From Atopobiaceae bacterium (GTDB taxonomy: Bacteria; Actinomycetota; Coriobacteriia; Coriobacteriales; Atopobiaceae), in assembly GCA_017510875.1 (NCBI GenBank), contig JAFWLX010000259.1, forward strand, positions 1 to 23,301: a stretch of DNA of 23,301 nt, in the 5' to 3' direction. The translations under genes were made by a program, and so were the position numbers. Positions 15,519 through 22,653 of the stretch are shown here, piece after piece (the stretch's first letter is position 1; each line of letters begins with the position of its first letter). Below the pieces are notes generated by a model, which did no database searches, was not told the origin of the DNA, and saw nothing but the letters and a program-made list of their open reading frames with translations.

Positions 15519-16660
15519 TCCTCAAACGCATTGCCACACGAGAGCATCTCTCCCGCTTGTGCCGTGGCACCGATAAGGCCGTAGCGATTGGAGAACACAA
15601 TGGCCTCCACCTGCATGTTCTTGCCAGCCCTCTGGGCAAGGTGCAAGGCGATGCGCTCCATAAGGCTGTCAGCAACCTGTTGTTGCGACCCCTGTTCCTG
15701 CAGAATCTCTAGCATGGCATCGGTTGTCGGCGCATCCATGATGTCTGCCACCACCTGCAGGCCCGCACCCGCAAGCGCCGCATGGGCCGCCATCACCTCG
15801 GCCCTGCAGTCTGCAACACGCGAGTGCGTGTTCATGACTCCGGCAGCAACCTTTACCAGCTTGCCCAGGCTACCCACCAAAAGCATCCGAGCAAACCCGA
15901 GGCGGGCCGCCTCGTCTATGGTTGCGCCAATATAGTTTGAGCAGGTGACGGCATCTGTCACATCAAGACCCAACACCCCTGCGGCAAAGGCCCTGCCGTA
16001 ATTGCCGGGCACCACCAGCACCTGTTCATGCCCCGCTGCCCGTTGCATACGCAGCTCAAGCTGAATGGAAGAGACCATGGCCTCCTCGCTCATAGGCCGC
16101 ACGATTCCGCTGGTACCAAGCACCGAGATGCCACCCTCTATGCCCAGACGCGGATTGAAGGTCTTGGCAGCCAGCTCCACCCCTTGGGGGATGGAGATCA
16201 CAACCGCAAGGCCTTCCGTATATCCCTGTTCCTGGGCAGCTTGCCGTACGGCCTGATCGATCATGGCACGTGGAACCGAGTTGATGGCTGCCGACCCAAC
16301 AGGCTGGTCAAGTCCGGGCTTGGTAACGCGCCCAACGCCCAGTCCGCCATCGATGGTCACCCCCGTTGTGTTAGCGCGCGTCACGCGGGCAAACACCTGC
16401 ACGCCATCTGTGACGTCGGGGTCATCACCTGCGTCCTTTTGGACCGCACATTGGGCCCAATCCTCCCCTTGCTCAACCTGCTCTATTTCGAGAACAACGC
16501 AAATGCCCGCCGGCGTCTTGACCTCAACGCAGGAGGGCACTGTGCCACCAAGAAGAAGCTCGGTGGCCGCACGCGCAGCAGCTGCTGCGCAGGTTCCGGT
16601 GGTGTAACCACAGCGCAAGACCTTGCCGCCGGTGCTTATGTATTCCTCCAACTTGCGCAC
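15461..16660 (-). CDS. cbiD: Cobalt-precorrin-5B C1-methyltransferase
   Basis: CbiD methylates C1 of the corrin ring. The 399-residue protein has the family start motif LRCGYTTGTCAAAAA (15-29), VTKPGLDQPVGSAAINSVPR, GTSGIVRPMSEEA and VGSLGKLVKVAAGVMNTHSR. The start is GTG at 16660 with GGAG seven bases upstream and lies four bases after the ATPase gene, so co-transcription is very likely. The protein is somewhat longer than usual: its last part, about residues 381-399 after GNAFEDAW, is coded by the inverted repeat described at 15411-15518 and its spacer, so the native C-terminus was probably altered or extended by that repeat. The catalytic part looks intact. Confidence 0.94.
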   Translation of the reverse strand: MRKLEEYISTGGKVLRCGYTTGTCAAAAARAATELLLGGTVPSCVEVKTPAGICVVLEIEQVEQGEDWAQCAVQKDAGDDPDVTDGVQVFARVTRANTTGVTIDGGLGVGRVTKPGLDQPVGSAAINSVPRAMIDQAVRQAAQEQGYTEGLAVVISIPQGVELAAKTFNPRLGIEGGISVLGTSGIVRPMSEEAMVSSIQLELRMQRAAGHEQVLVVPGNYGRAFAAGVLGLDVTDAVTCSNYIGATIDEAARLGFARMLLVGSLGKLVKVAAGVMNTHSRVADCRAEVMAAHAALAGAGLQVVADIMDAPTTDAMLEILQEQGSQQQVADSLMERIALHLAQRAGKNMQVEAIVFSNRYGLIGATAQAGEMLSCGNAFEDAWIEGPSPSPRCGEDDAG

Positions 16661-16664
16661 GGCT

Positions 16665-17555
16665 TTACTCCTTGTGTTGCAGCCCTACGTCACAGGAGCG
16701 CTCCTCGGCGCCGCATGGTCCTAAGGACGCACGCCCATGGCTCGCCTTCGTGCCCGCATGGCCAACGGGCAGGCAGATGTTGCCCGTGAGGGGGTCAAAA
16801 GTACCAGGCTCAAGATCAAAGAGCCGGTCGATAACCTCGCAAGTCACAATCTGCGTAGGAGAGCCCTGTGCCATAACGGCTCCGTCCTTTATGCATACGA
16901 GCCAGTCGGACACCTGGCGCGCCAGCGAGAGCTCGTGGAGAGACATGATGATGCCAAGGCCGCGCTCCTTAGCCAGATGGCGCAGCACCCCCAGCAGCTC
17001 AATCTGATAGCGAATGTCCAGATAGCTGGTGGGCTCGTCAAGAATGAGCAGCTGCGGGTCCTGGCAGACGGCGCGCGCGAGCAAGACGCGCTGGCGCTGG
17101 CCGTCTGAGATGCGCATGAAGTCGCAGTTGCGCAGATCGCACACGTCCAAAAGCCTCATGGCATCCTCAACTACCGCAAAGTCTGCCTCGCCAAGCACCC
17201 CCATGCGACCCGTGTGGGGATGACGGCCCATCTGAACCACGTCCTCGCAGGTGAGTAGCTCGGTACGCGGTCGGTCGGTAAGCAGCATCGCACGAAGCAG
17301 CGCCTGCTCGCCCACAGTCAGCTTGTCCAGGCGCCTGCCGTCAAGATATGCGACGCCACCCAAGGCGGCAAGCTGTCCGGCCAGCGTCTTGAGCACGGTG
17401 GACTTACCCGCGCCATTGGGCCCTATGAGCGTGACAATCTGTCCGCGCCTTACTTCCAAATCAACAGAGCCAACCACACAGACGCCGTCATAGCCCGTGC
17501 TCAGGTTGACCGTAGTCAGTAGGGCGTCATCAGAGCCCGCGCGTGCGCCCTTCAT
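16665..17555 (-). CDS. ABC transporter ATP-binding protein, metal-chelate/cobalamin (BtuD/FepC) type
   Basis: A 296-residue ATPase that would power the adjacent permease. Walker A is GPNGAGKST (45-53), the signature is ISDGQRQRV (149-157), Walker B is LLILDEPTS (169-177) and the H-loop is SLHE with His207. The signature has Asp in place of the usual first Gly, and the Q-loop region reads LLTDRPRTE without the usual glutamine; both fit, from memory, a subgroup found in anaerobes. After about residue 255 there is a tail of about 35 residues (GHAGTKASHGRAS and on) that I do not recognise. The ATG at 17555 overlaps the permease stop (ATGA). Substrate could be a corrinoid, haem or an iron complex; position within a cobalamin operon favours a corrinoid. 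Confidence 0.88.
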   Translation of the reverse strand: MKGARAGSDDALLTTVNLSTGYDGVCVVGSVDLEVRRGQIVTLIGPNGAGKSTVLKTLAGQLAALGGVAYLDGRRLDKLTVGEQALLRAMLLTDRPRTELLTCEDVVQMGRHPHTGRMGVLGEADFAVVEDAMRLLDVCDLRNCDFMRISDGQRQRVLLARAVCQDPQLLILDEPTSYLDIRYQIELLGVLRHLAKERGLGIIMSLHELSLARQVSDWLVCIKDGAVMAQGSPTQIVTCEVIDRLFDLEPGTFDPLTGNICLPVGHAGTKASHGRASLGPCGAEERSCDVGLQHKE

Positions 17556-18592
17556 GCTCGCCCCCTTTGCCTGCCCAGCAAAACGCTCATCACAACGGGA
17601 GCACCCAGTATGGCTGTAACCGTAGACACCGAGAGCTCGGTGGGCGCAAAAACCGTGCGTGCAATGAGGTCGCACAACAGGCAGAACGCCGCACCACCCA
17701 AAAAGGTACCGGGTACCACAACAAGCGGCTTTGACGTGCCAAGCAGGCGCCGCACCACATGGGGCACGGCTATTCCCACAAAGCTGATGGGACCGGCAAA
17801 TGCTGTGACGCACGCCGCAAGCACGCTTGAGAGCACGATGATGGCAACACGCAGACGCATCACGTTTACTCCCACGCTCTGCGCATAGGCCTCCCCCAGC
17901 TGATAGGCACCCATAGGCTTGGAGAGAAGAAACACCAGAAGGCTCGCCAGCACAACCACCACAAAGACCGTACGCACATCTTCCCAGCTAGAACCCGAAA
18001 AGCTGCCAAGCGACCAGTTTCTTAGATTGACAATGCTCGCATCGTTTGCAAAGGTGACCACAAAGTCGGTGATCGCGCCGCACACATAGCCCACCATCAC
18101 ACCTGCAACAATCAGCGTATTGGGAGCCTGCGCGCGCCGGGACACGAGCAGCACAAGCAGGGTCACGACAAGAGACCCCAACGTGGCAGCCGCAACCGAC
18201 ATCCATGACGTCACCACACCAAGTCCGCCGATGCTCACCAGCAAAAGGGCCACCGCAAGCTTTGCCCCACTCGAGATGCCTAACACATAAGGTCCGGCAA
18301 TGGGGTTGTTGAAGAAAGTCTGCAGCAGGAGGCCCGCAAGCGCAAGGCCAGCGCCCAAAAGGGCTGCGCATATCAGGCGCGGAAGCCTGATGTCCCATAT
18401 GACTTGGGCATACGTCTGCGTTCTGTCCCCACCAAACAGGGCATCTGCCAGCTGCGCAACGCTTACGTGCACGCTTCCCAGGCAGAGGTTGGCCACCGCC
18501 AAGAGGGCCACGAGCACGCCAAGCCCCACAAAGGAGACAAGGTATCGCCGTGCGCCCAGCACGGGTCCCTGTTGTCCTCCGCTGCCTGTCAC
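17552..18592 (-). CDS. ABC transporter permease, FecCD/BtuC family
   Basis: A 346-residue membrane protein with about ten hydrophobic segments, as in BtuC/FecCD permeases. Family signatures are IRLPRLICAALLGAGLALAGLLLQTFFNNPIAGPYVLG (read in parts around residues 68-105), TLIVAGVMVG, FAGPISFVGIAVPHVVRRLLG and the C-terminal ELSVSTVTAILGAPV. It starts with GTG inside the stop of the binding-protein gene (GTGA at 18589-18592) and overlaps the ATPase, so all three importer genes are coupled. It would form the channel as a dimer. Confidence 0.93.
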   Translation of the reverse strand: MTGSGGQQGPVLGARRYLVSFVGLGVLVALLAVANLCLGSVHVSVAQLADALFGGDRTQTYAQVIWDIRLPRLICAALLGAGLALAGLLLQTFFNNPIAGPYVLGISSGAKLAVALLLVSIGGLGVVTSWMSVAAATLGSLVVTLLVLLVSRRAQAPNTLIVAGVMVGYVCGAITDFVVTFANDASIVNLRNWSLGSFSGSSWEDVRTVFVVVVLASLLVFLLSKPMGAYQLGEAYAQSVGVNVMRLRVAIIVLSSVLAACVTAFAGPISFVGIAVPHVVRRLLGTSKPLVVVPGTFLGGAAFCLLCDLIARTVFAPTELSVSTVTAILGAPVVMSVLLGRQRGRA

Positions 18593-19824
18593 GAGAGTCG
18601 CCTTAGGTACGTCAGACCGTCCTCGTCACCACACAGCACATGGTTGAAGTCGGCAATGATATCGCCCGTGCGGATCATCTGCTGATACATGTTCTGCTCG
18701 GTAACCCACACGTCACCCGAACGCACCGCCTTGAAGTCGGCAAGCAGCTTGTTTCGCGCGATCAGCTCGTCAAGCGACGTGGGGCCGTTGTCGATAGTGG
18801 CGTTGTACACAATGACATCGGCATCCTTAGCCTGGGCATAGAACTGCTCCATCTCCATGGTGGCGCTGCTTGAGCCTGCCTCGGCCGCATCCAGCGAGTC
18901 AAATGCATAGGTGCCGCCCGCCTGCTCGATCATCTTGGTCACGTAATCGCCGGGCCGACGCACAACCGCCATCCCATTGGCGTTAAGGTAGAAGTAGGCC
19001 ACCGTCTTGCCGGTAGGATTTACCTGCAGTTTCGCAACCTGTTCCACCTGCTCGTCAAAGATGTGCCGGGCCAGATCGGGGCAGTCGCACAGCTCACCGT
19101 AGAGCAAGATCCACTCGGCTCGACCCAAAGGCTCGCTCTCGTAGCTCGAGAGCTCCACCAGCACGGGTATCCCCAAGCTCATTAGCTTCTCGCGCACATC
19201 AGGCGCGTGATTGATCATGCTGCTTTGTATAGAGAGCCGCACACCCCTTTCCAACAGTAGCTCGTAGTCGGGTGCACGATACTTGCCCCCGTACACAATG
19301 CGCCCCTCATCCATGGCAGTGCGAGCTGCCTCAATCTGCCAGTCGTCACGCGCAATGCCCGAGACCATGATGCGGTCCATGGCCCCGAGTGCCTCAAACA
19401 GGCACATAGAGTCGCTTGCCGCCAGGTAGATGTTGTCTGCAGGCTTCTGCAGCACCACTATGTCGTCAGCCAAACCTTGCGGGACCTCTGCACCCTCAGG
19501 AACCATGAGGTAGCGATGCGAATCGGCAAGGCACGCAAGGGTATAGCCGCCCTCGTAGTAGTCAATGGTAAAGCGCTGGGCATACCGCAGATCCAAGCTG
19601 TCCACGGGCGTCCAGCCACAACCAAGGTCGGTGTTGTGAAAGTCCGACACAAGAGTGGTCGCATGACTGACAGACCCCGATGCAGAGGCATCCTTGCCCG
19701 CATCGGCAGAAGCGCCTGGCGAGCAGCCAAGTGTGCCCAGCGCCAACACAAGCAGCACGTACGCCAGCACAAGCCGGCGTACGCGCATTTGCATGTGTTT
19801 GGGTGCCCCCATCTTACGACGCAT
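18589..19824 (-). CDS. ABC transporter substrate-binding lipoprotein (BtuF/FepB-like)
   Basis: The 411-residue protein begins with basic residues and a hydrophobic run ending in the lipobox LGTLGC, so it is a lipid-anchored binding protein. The body has features of the metal-chelate binding fold: VLQKPADNIYLAAS, ALGAMDRIMVSG, LSIQSSMINHAPDVREKL, then PVLVELSSYESEPLGRAEW, and a late ADVIVYNATIDNGPTS. A Ser/Ala/Asp-rich linker follows the lipid-anchored Cys. It is longer than typical BtuF. The start is uncertain: ATGs at 19824, 19812 and 19794 are all possible; the last gives the neatest signal peptide (MQMRVRRLVLAYV). The gene overlaps the upstream lipoprotein gene by 11 bases if the first ATG is used. 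Likely ligands are a corrinoid, haem or another metal chelate. Confidence 0.87.
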   Translation of the reverse strand: MRRKMGAPKHMQMRVRRLVLAYVLLVLALGTLGCSPGASADAGKDASASGSVSHATTLVSDFHNTDLGCGWTPVDSLDLRYAQRFTIDYYEGGYTLACLADSHRYLMVPEGAEVPQGLADDIVVLQKPADNIYLAASDSMCLFEALGAMDRIMVSGIARDDWQIEAARTAMDEGRIVYGGKYRAPDYELLLERGVRLSIQSSMINHAPDVREKLMSLGIPVLVELSSYESEPLGRAEWILLYGELCDCPDLARHIFDEQVEQVAKLQVNPTGKTVAYFYLNANGMAVVRRPGDYVTKMIEQAGGTYAFDSLDAAEAGSSSATMEMEQFYAQAKDADVIVYNATIDNGPTSLDELIARNKLLADFKAVRSGDVWVTEQNMYQQMIRTGDIIADFNHVLCGDEDGLTYLRRLS

Positions 19825-20323
19825 CGCTTTCGGGGGCGTGGAACACTATCTTGTGGTCGTACCAGGTATCTCTCCGGTGCCCAAATGCCGCCACAGCCAG
19901 CTCCTCGTCAAGGGCGGGCACAGGCATGTCAAAGGTGTACTTTCCCTCGTCGTTAAGGTAGTAGTCATAGATTTGGTCATCGGGAGCAGCAGCTGCTTCC
20001 TCTGCCGAGCCATAGTACAGGCGCGAGAAACCCTCACCCGGCAGGCTGAGAGATGCCGTGTAGGTGCCATCTGCCACCGTAAGCGTGCACGACTCGCAGC
20101 GGAACATGCTCGAGTCCGTGTCCACCGCTATCTGGTATGTGCCATTGGCAAGGGCCTGAGCCGCAGGCGTTGGCTCGGAGACGACCTTGTCCGTGCTGGT
20201 CTGGGCAGCGCTGGTCTCGGCGGTTTCCGTCTCGGTGTTGGTCGTTGCGCTAGGAGCCGCTCCACAACCAGCAAGACTAATCGTCAAAGCAGCAAGAACG
20301 GTCAGCGCGTTCAGTTTGTTCAT
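19814..20323 (-). CDS. Lipoprotein with a NEAT-like beta domain, importer-linked
   Basis: A 169-residue lipoprotein: signal peptide with lipobox SLAGC (Cys20), then a Thr/Glu/Ala-rich linker to about residue 55, then one beta-rich domain. That domain has ANGTYQIAVDT, VADGTYTASLSLPG, LYYGSAEEA, DMPVPALDEELAVAAFG and DTWYDHKIVF. A CESC pair (Cys76, Cys79) could form a disulfide or bind a ligand. The pattern is parallel to the surface protein at 1967-2461 (DGxY start, then TVxDG, then VPVxxxDExVA), so the two are probably distant relatives. The ATG at 20323 has a GGAGG site. It lies between cbiK and the binding protein in one operon, suggesting a surface receptor that passes ligand to the importer (inference). 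The function is unproven. Confidence 0.72.
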   Translation of the reverse strand: MNKLNALTVLAALTISLAGCGAAPSATTNTETETAETSAAQTSTDKVVSEPTPAAQALANGTYQIAVDTDSSMFRCESCTLTVADGTYTASLSLPGEGFSRLYYGSAEEAAAAPDDQIYDYYLNDEGKYTFDMPVPALDEELAVAAFGHRRDTWYDHKIVFHAPESDAS

Positions 20324-20377
20324 GTTCGTTCCTCCAGATGGGCCAAGCCTTATCCTGCGGGCCCCTGCCATCCGTTA

Positions 20378-21283
20378 CTACAGCGTGTTCATTGCGTCTT
20401 GCACGTGGCTCACATAGATCTCGTCGATAGCCTCAATCTGCCCAAGGCCCTCTACCACCGAGGTGACCTCTAGGCCCGCAGCGGCCATGACCGATGCAAG
20501 CGACTCGGGGTCCTCGGTATCGGCCATGTCATTGTTTGCATGGTCTCCCGCAACCACCATAAAGGGACGTAGCACGGCCTTCTTGTATCCTGCGGCGCTT
20601 GCAGCTTTCGCAACATCTTCAAAGGTGGGCTCGGCCTCGACTGTGGCCATGAGGTAGTTGTTGTAGCCAAGCTTGTAGAACACCTTCTGCATAGTTGCAT
20701 AGATGCTATTCGATTCGGCCTCGGTTCCGTGACCCATAAGGCAGATGGCTGTCTCGCCATCTTCGTAGCGCTCCATGGCTCCCTTGACTGCCTCTGCCAC
20801 GGCAACCTGATCTTCCTCGGAGGCAAGCAACGGGGCCCCCAGCGCGCAGGCGTCAAACTTGTCCTTGTAGTTCTCCAGCGAGTTGACAATATCGGTGTAC
20901 TCAAAGCCATCCATAAGGTGGGTAGGCTGTATCACCAGCTTCTTCACGCCGTCAGCCACAATCTTGTCCATGGCCTCCTCAAAGTTGTCAATGTGACGAC
21001 CAGTGTCCTTCTCAATGTGGTCAATGATGATCTGCGAGGTAAACGCGCGACGCACGTCCCAATCGGGATAGGCCTCGCGGATGTCGGACTCAATGGCACC
21101 AATGGTGATGTGTCGGCTGTTACCAAAGCTGGTACCAAAGCTCGTGACCAAGATGACAGGTTTGACCTGGCTAGCAGCTTGCTCAGATGTTCCCGCCACC
21201 GAGCAGGCGGCAAGACCGACAGATGCCACGGCAGCGGCTGACAGGCTGAAAAACTGGCGACGAGACGAGGAGGTTTGCATCAT
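20378..21283 (-). CDS. cbiK: Exported, lipid-anchored sirohydrochlorin cobaltochelatase (CbiK type)
   Basis: A 301-residue CbiK-family chelatase, which in other bacteria inserts cobalt into sirohydrochlorin. Motifs include VILVTSFGTSFGNSR (43-57), QPTHLMDGFEY (119-129), LMGHGTEAESN (182-192) and VVAGDHANNDMA (243-254). His185 and His248 match the two metal-site histidines of Salmonella CbiK (145 and 207), and Glu128 is also in place. Unusual point: the first 27 residues are an export signal, with a twin-arginine SSRRQFF and a lipobox LAAC (Cys27), implying a Tat-exported lipoprotein outside the membrane. A periplasmic CbiK is known in Desulfovibrio. The ATG at 21283 was chosen for its GGAGGG site. 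It is the first gene of an operon that continues into the importer and cbi genes. Confidence 0.9.
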   Translation of the reverse strand: MMQTSSSRRQFFSLSAAAVASVGLAACSVAGTSEQAASQVKPVILVTSFGTSFGNSRHITIGAIESDIREAYPDWDVRRAFTSQIIIDHIEKDTGRHIDNFEEAMDKIVADGVKKLVIQPTHLMDGFEYTDIVNSLENYKDKFDACALGAPLLASEEDQVAVAEAVKGAMERYEDGETAICLMGHGTEAESNSIYATMQKVFYKLGYNNYLMATVEAEPTFEDVAKAASAAGYKKAVLRPFMVVAGDHANNDMADTEDPESLASVMAAAGLEVTSVVEGLGQIEAIDEIYVSHVQDAMNTL

Positions 21284-21397
21284 GGCGCACCCTCCCTTTC
21301 TGGCACAACGGCCATCTTGAGGGTAGACACAGGCCATGGCTCACAGAACCACGCGCAAGGTGCACGCACTACGCGCACCGCACGTCCAACAAGTACA

Positions 21398-21425
21398 CCA
21401 GCGACTGGTCCGGAGTTGAACCGGA
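21398..21425 (-). promoter_or_regulatory. Two adjacent leader hairpins upstream of cbiK (riboswitch- or T-arm-like)
   Basis: Read on the minus strand: TCCGG-TTCAACT-CCGGA (21425-21409), then CCAG-TCG-CTGG (21408-21398), preceded by TAAAAGGAT. They would lie in the 5' leader of cbiK if transcription starts upstream. The order (purine-rich AAAAGGA, a 5-bp stem with a 7-base loop, then a second small hairpin) parallels the P4-P5 part of cobalamin riboswitches, but a B12 box (usually close to CCGAAGACCTGCC) is not clear downstream; the nearest match, AGCCATGGCCTGTG at about 21331-21344, is poor. The first hairpin also looks like a tRNA T-arm, but no matching acceptor strand is present. Confidence 0.3.
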
Positions 21426-21541
21426 ATCCTTTTAGCGAGGCTTGACAGCTCGATGATCGTACCCTCGGTTTGCAATTGGCACCATGATAGCACCTTGCAA
21501 CTATGCCGCCGCAAGATGGAAGGCCAAATGGCAGGTCTACC

Positions 21542-21688
21542 TTGGGTACAAAATCGGGTGCAATTACTATCTGGTGTTTTTTAAAGATGGGCACAATTCT
21601 GACCTTCGGCTTGTACCCAATTTCGCATAATGCGAGATAGGATTTGTGCCCAAGATTTGGGCTCGATCTGCTCTAAATTGGGTACGAA
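21542..21688. repeat. Cluster of TTGGGYRCAA motifs in both orientations
   Basis: Clear copies: TTGGGTACAA at 21542-21551, ATGGGCACAA at 21587-21596, TTGTACCCAA at 21611-21620 (inverted), TTGTGCCCAA at 21644-21653 (inverted) and TTGGGTACGA at 21678-21687. Weaker ones are TCGGGTGCAA near 21554 and TTGGGCTCGA at 21656-21665. Seven related motifs in 147 bases, in mixed orientation, fit a multi-site operator or a DNA repeat used by a site-specific protein. The spacing is irregular, so it is not a CRISPR array. Confidence 0.65.
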
Positions 21689-21724
21689 GAGGGTATCGCG
21701 GCAAGCCTTACTGATTGGAGCAAC

Positions 21725-22300
21725 GTGAAACGAATCGCAACCACAATGACCGCAGCACTCATGGCATTCTCGCTGGTGGCATGCGGAGCGGCCGGAACCC
21801 AGCAGACGTCGGAGTCAGCGGAGCAGACCTCTACCTCGACGGAAGCGACGTCCGAGTCAACCGAGGTCGCAAACCCCTGGAAAGAGGCAACAAACGCCCA
21901 GGAGGCGGGCGAGAGCGCAGGCGTGGGTTACTTCATAGTGCCGGCCGACAACACGCAGTCATCCATTGGCCCCATCAACTGGTACGGCTACAAGTACATG
22001 ACGAATCTTGCAGAGGCAGACGGCGCCATTGGTGCGGCCGAGCTTACCGTGCGCAAGGGCCTCAAGCAGGACAGCACGGACGTGTCGGGCGACTACAACA
22101 AATACACGTACGAGTGGACACAACAGGTTGGTGATTGGCAGGTCTCGTGCTATGGCAACGAGGAGAACAAGATGATGAAGGCCATCTGGCTCTCTGACAA
22201 CTTCAGCTATAGCATCGAGGTACGCGGACAGGGCGACCTGTATAACACATTTGGTCTTGGAGCAGATGACACCGCTCTGCTTGTTTCGGGTATTGAATAG
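21725..22300 (+). CDS. Uncharacterised lipoprotein
   Basis: A 191-residue secreted lipoprotein. The signal peptide MKRIATTMTAALMAFSLVAC ends in a lipobox (Cys20). Residues 24-48 are a Ser/Thr/Glu-rich linker. The folded part starts NPWKEATNAQEAGESAGVGYF (49-69, read in parts) and has INWYGYKYM, AELTVRKGL and WQVSCYGNE. The NPW...EEA..AGV.F.VP style is shared, from memory, with Gram-positive lipoproteins of the DUF4367 kind, but I cannot confirm the family. It starts with GTG at 21725, with GGAG just upstream. It is transcribed away from the cbiK operon and shares its control region, so common regulation is possible. No function is assigned. Confidence 0.75.
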   Translation: MKRIATTMTAALMAFSLVACGAAGTQQTSESAEQTSTSTEATSESTEVANPWKEATNAQEAGESAGVGYFIVPADNTQSSIGPINWYGYKYMTNLAEADGAIGAAELTVRKGLKQDSTDVSGDYNKYTYEWTQQVGDWQVSCYGNEENKMMKAIWLSDNFSYSIEVRGQGDLYNTFGLGADDTALLVSGIE

Positions 22301-22320
22301 CAGCAAAAGAGACGATTGAC

Positions 22321-22572
22321 ATGAGGATGCCCTCACGTAAGAAGTTGTATAGGATAACGTTGGGAATCGTTATGGCGGTTCTGCTCGTTTACATGGTGGT
22401 GCTAGCTTTTCAAGATTCCGCACAAACAGGAGAAGACCCCAATCTTGTGGGGGCTATAGGAGGCTGGGCTGCAATAGCATTGCTTTCCGTCGCCTTTTCT
22501 TGGCTCATCTTTGGCCTCAGCTATATTTGGGATAGAATCTTTGCGATGTTGTCTGAGATCATCAATCGCTAG
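22321..22572 (+). CDS. Small two-helix membrane protein
   Basis: An 83-residue protein with basic residues at the start (MRMPSRKKLYR), a first membrane helix at about 12-30, a short acidic loop (DSAQTGEDPN) and a second helix at about 46-68, ending in a short amphipathic tail. I do not recognise a family. The start is weakly supported: ATG at 22321 has only a poor AAAGAGA-type site, and ATG at 22327 is also possible with GAGG close by. It follows the lipoprotein by 20 bases in the same direction, so they are probably co-transcribed. Coding is supported by the orderly helix-loop-helix pattern rather than by similarity. Confidence 0.6.
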   Translation: MRMPSRKKLYRITLGIVMAVLLVYMVVLAFQDSAQTGEDPNLVGAIGGWAAIALLSVAFSWLIFGLSYIWDRIFAMLSEIINR

Positions 22573-22601
22573 CACCTCATTTCTTGAGTACGTTTTCCAA
22601 C

Positions 22602-22635
22602 GTGGCCCCGCCAGCAACCTTGCTGGCCGGGCCAC
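22602..22635. terminator. Strong 34-base hairpin in the convergent gap
   Basis: GTGGCCC-C-GCCAGCAA-CC-TTGCTGGC-C-GGGCCAC: a 7-bp and an 8-bp stem separated by one C-C mismatch, with a two-base centre. It lies 30 bases after the stop at 22572 and 92 bases after the end of the minus-strand gene, so it may end transcription from both sides. There is no long T-run on either strand, so rho-dependent or structure-based termination is likely. Confidence 0.65.
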
Positions 22636-22653
22636 AAACGGTAACGAGCGCTG

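Larger units (their letters stand above)
21284..21724. promoter_or_regulatory. Divergent control region between cbiK operon and the plus-strand lipoprotein
   Basis: No gene is seen in these 441 bases. One half near 21725 holds a cluster of TTGGGTACAA-like motifs in both orientations (21542-21688); the half near cbiK holds two adjacent hairpins (21398-21425). A perfect CGCAT-A-ATGCG palindrome lies at 21624-21634. The cbiK ribosome site (GGGAGGG) is at about 21291-21297 and the site for the plus-strand gene (GGAG) at 21717-21720. I could not fix a convincing -35/-10 pair on either strand. Both flanking operons read outward, so this region should hold two promoters. Confidence 0.6.

Noticed and set aside
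15316..15675. Upstream extension of cbiF by 120 residues
   Set aside because: It reads through the inverted repeat and is antiparallel in character to normal coding sequence; the CbiF family starts at MVYFVGAGPG, which has a GGGGAGG site.
21398..21480. A complete tRNA gene on the minus strand
   Set aside because: Only a T-arm-like hairpin is convincing. The acceptor 3' strand would be CCAGTCG, and no matching CGACTGG lies upstream; the CTGTCAA that looks like an Asp anticodon loop has no paired stem.
21280..21594. A 104-residue minus-strand open frame upstream of cbiK
   Set aside because: It covers the repeat motifs and the two hairpins, has no family motif and overlaps the cbiK start region. 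Its KGFRFNSGP stretch is simply the hairpin translated.
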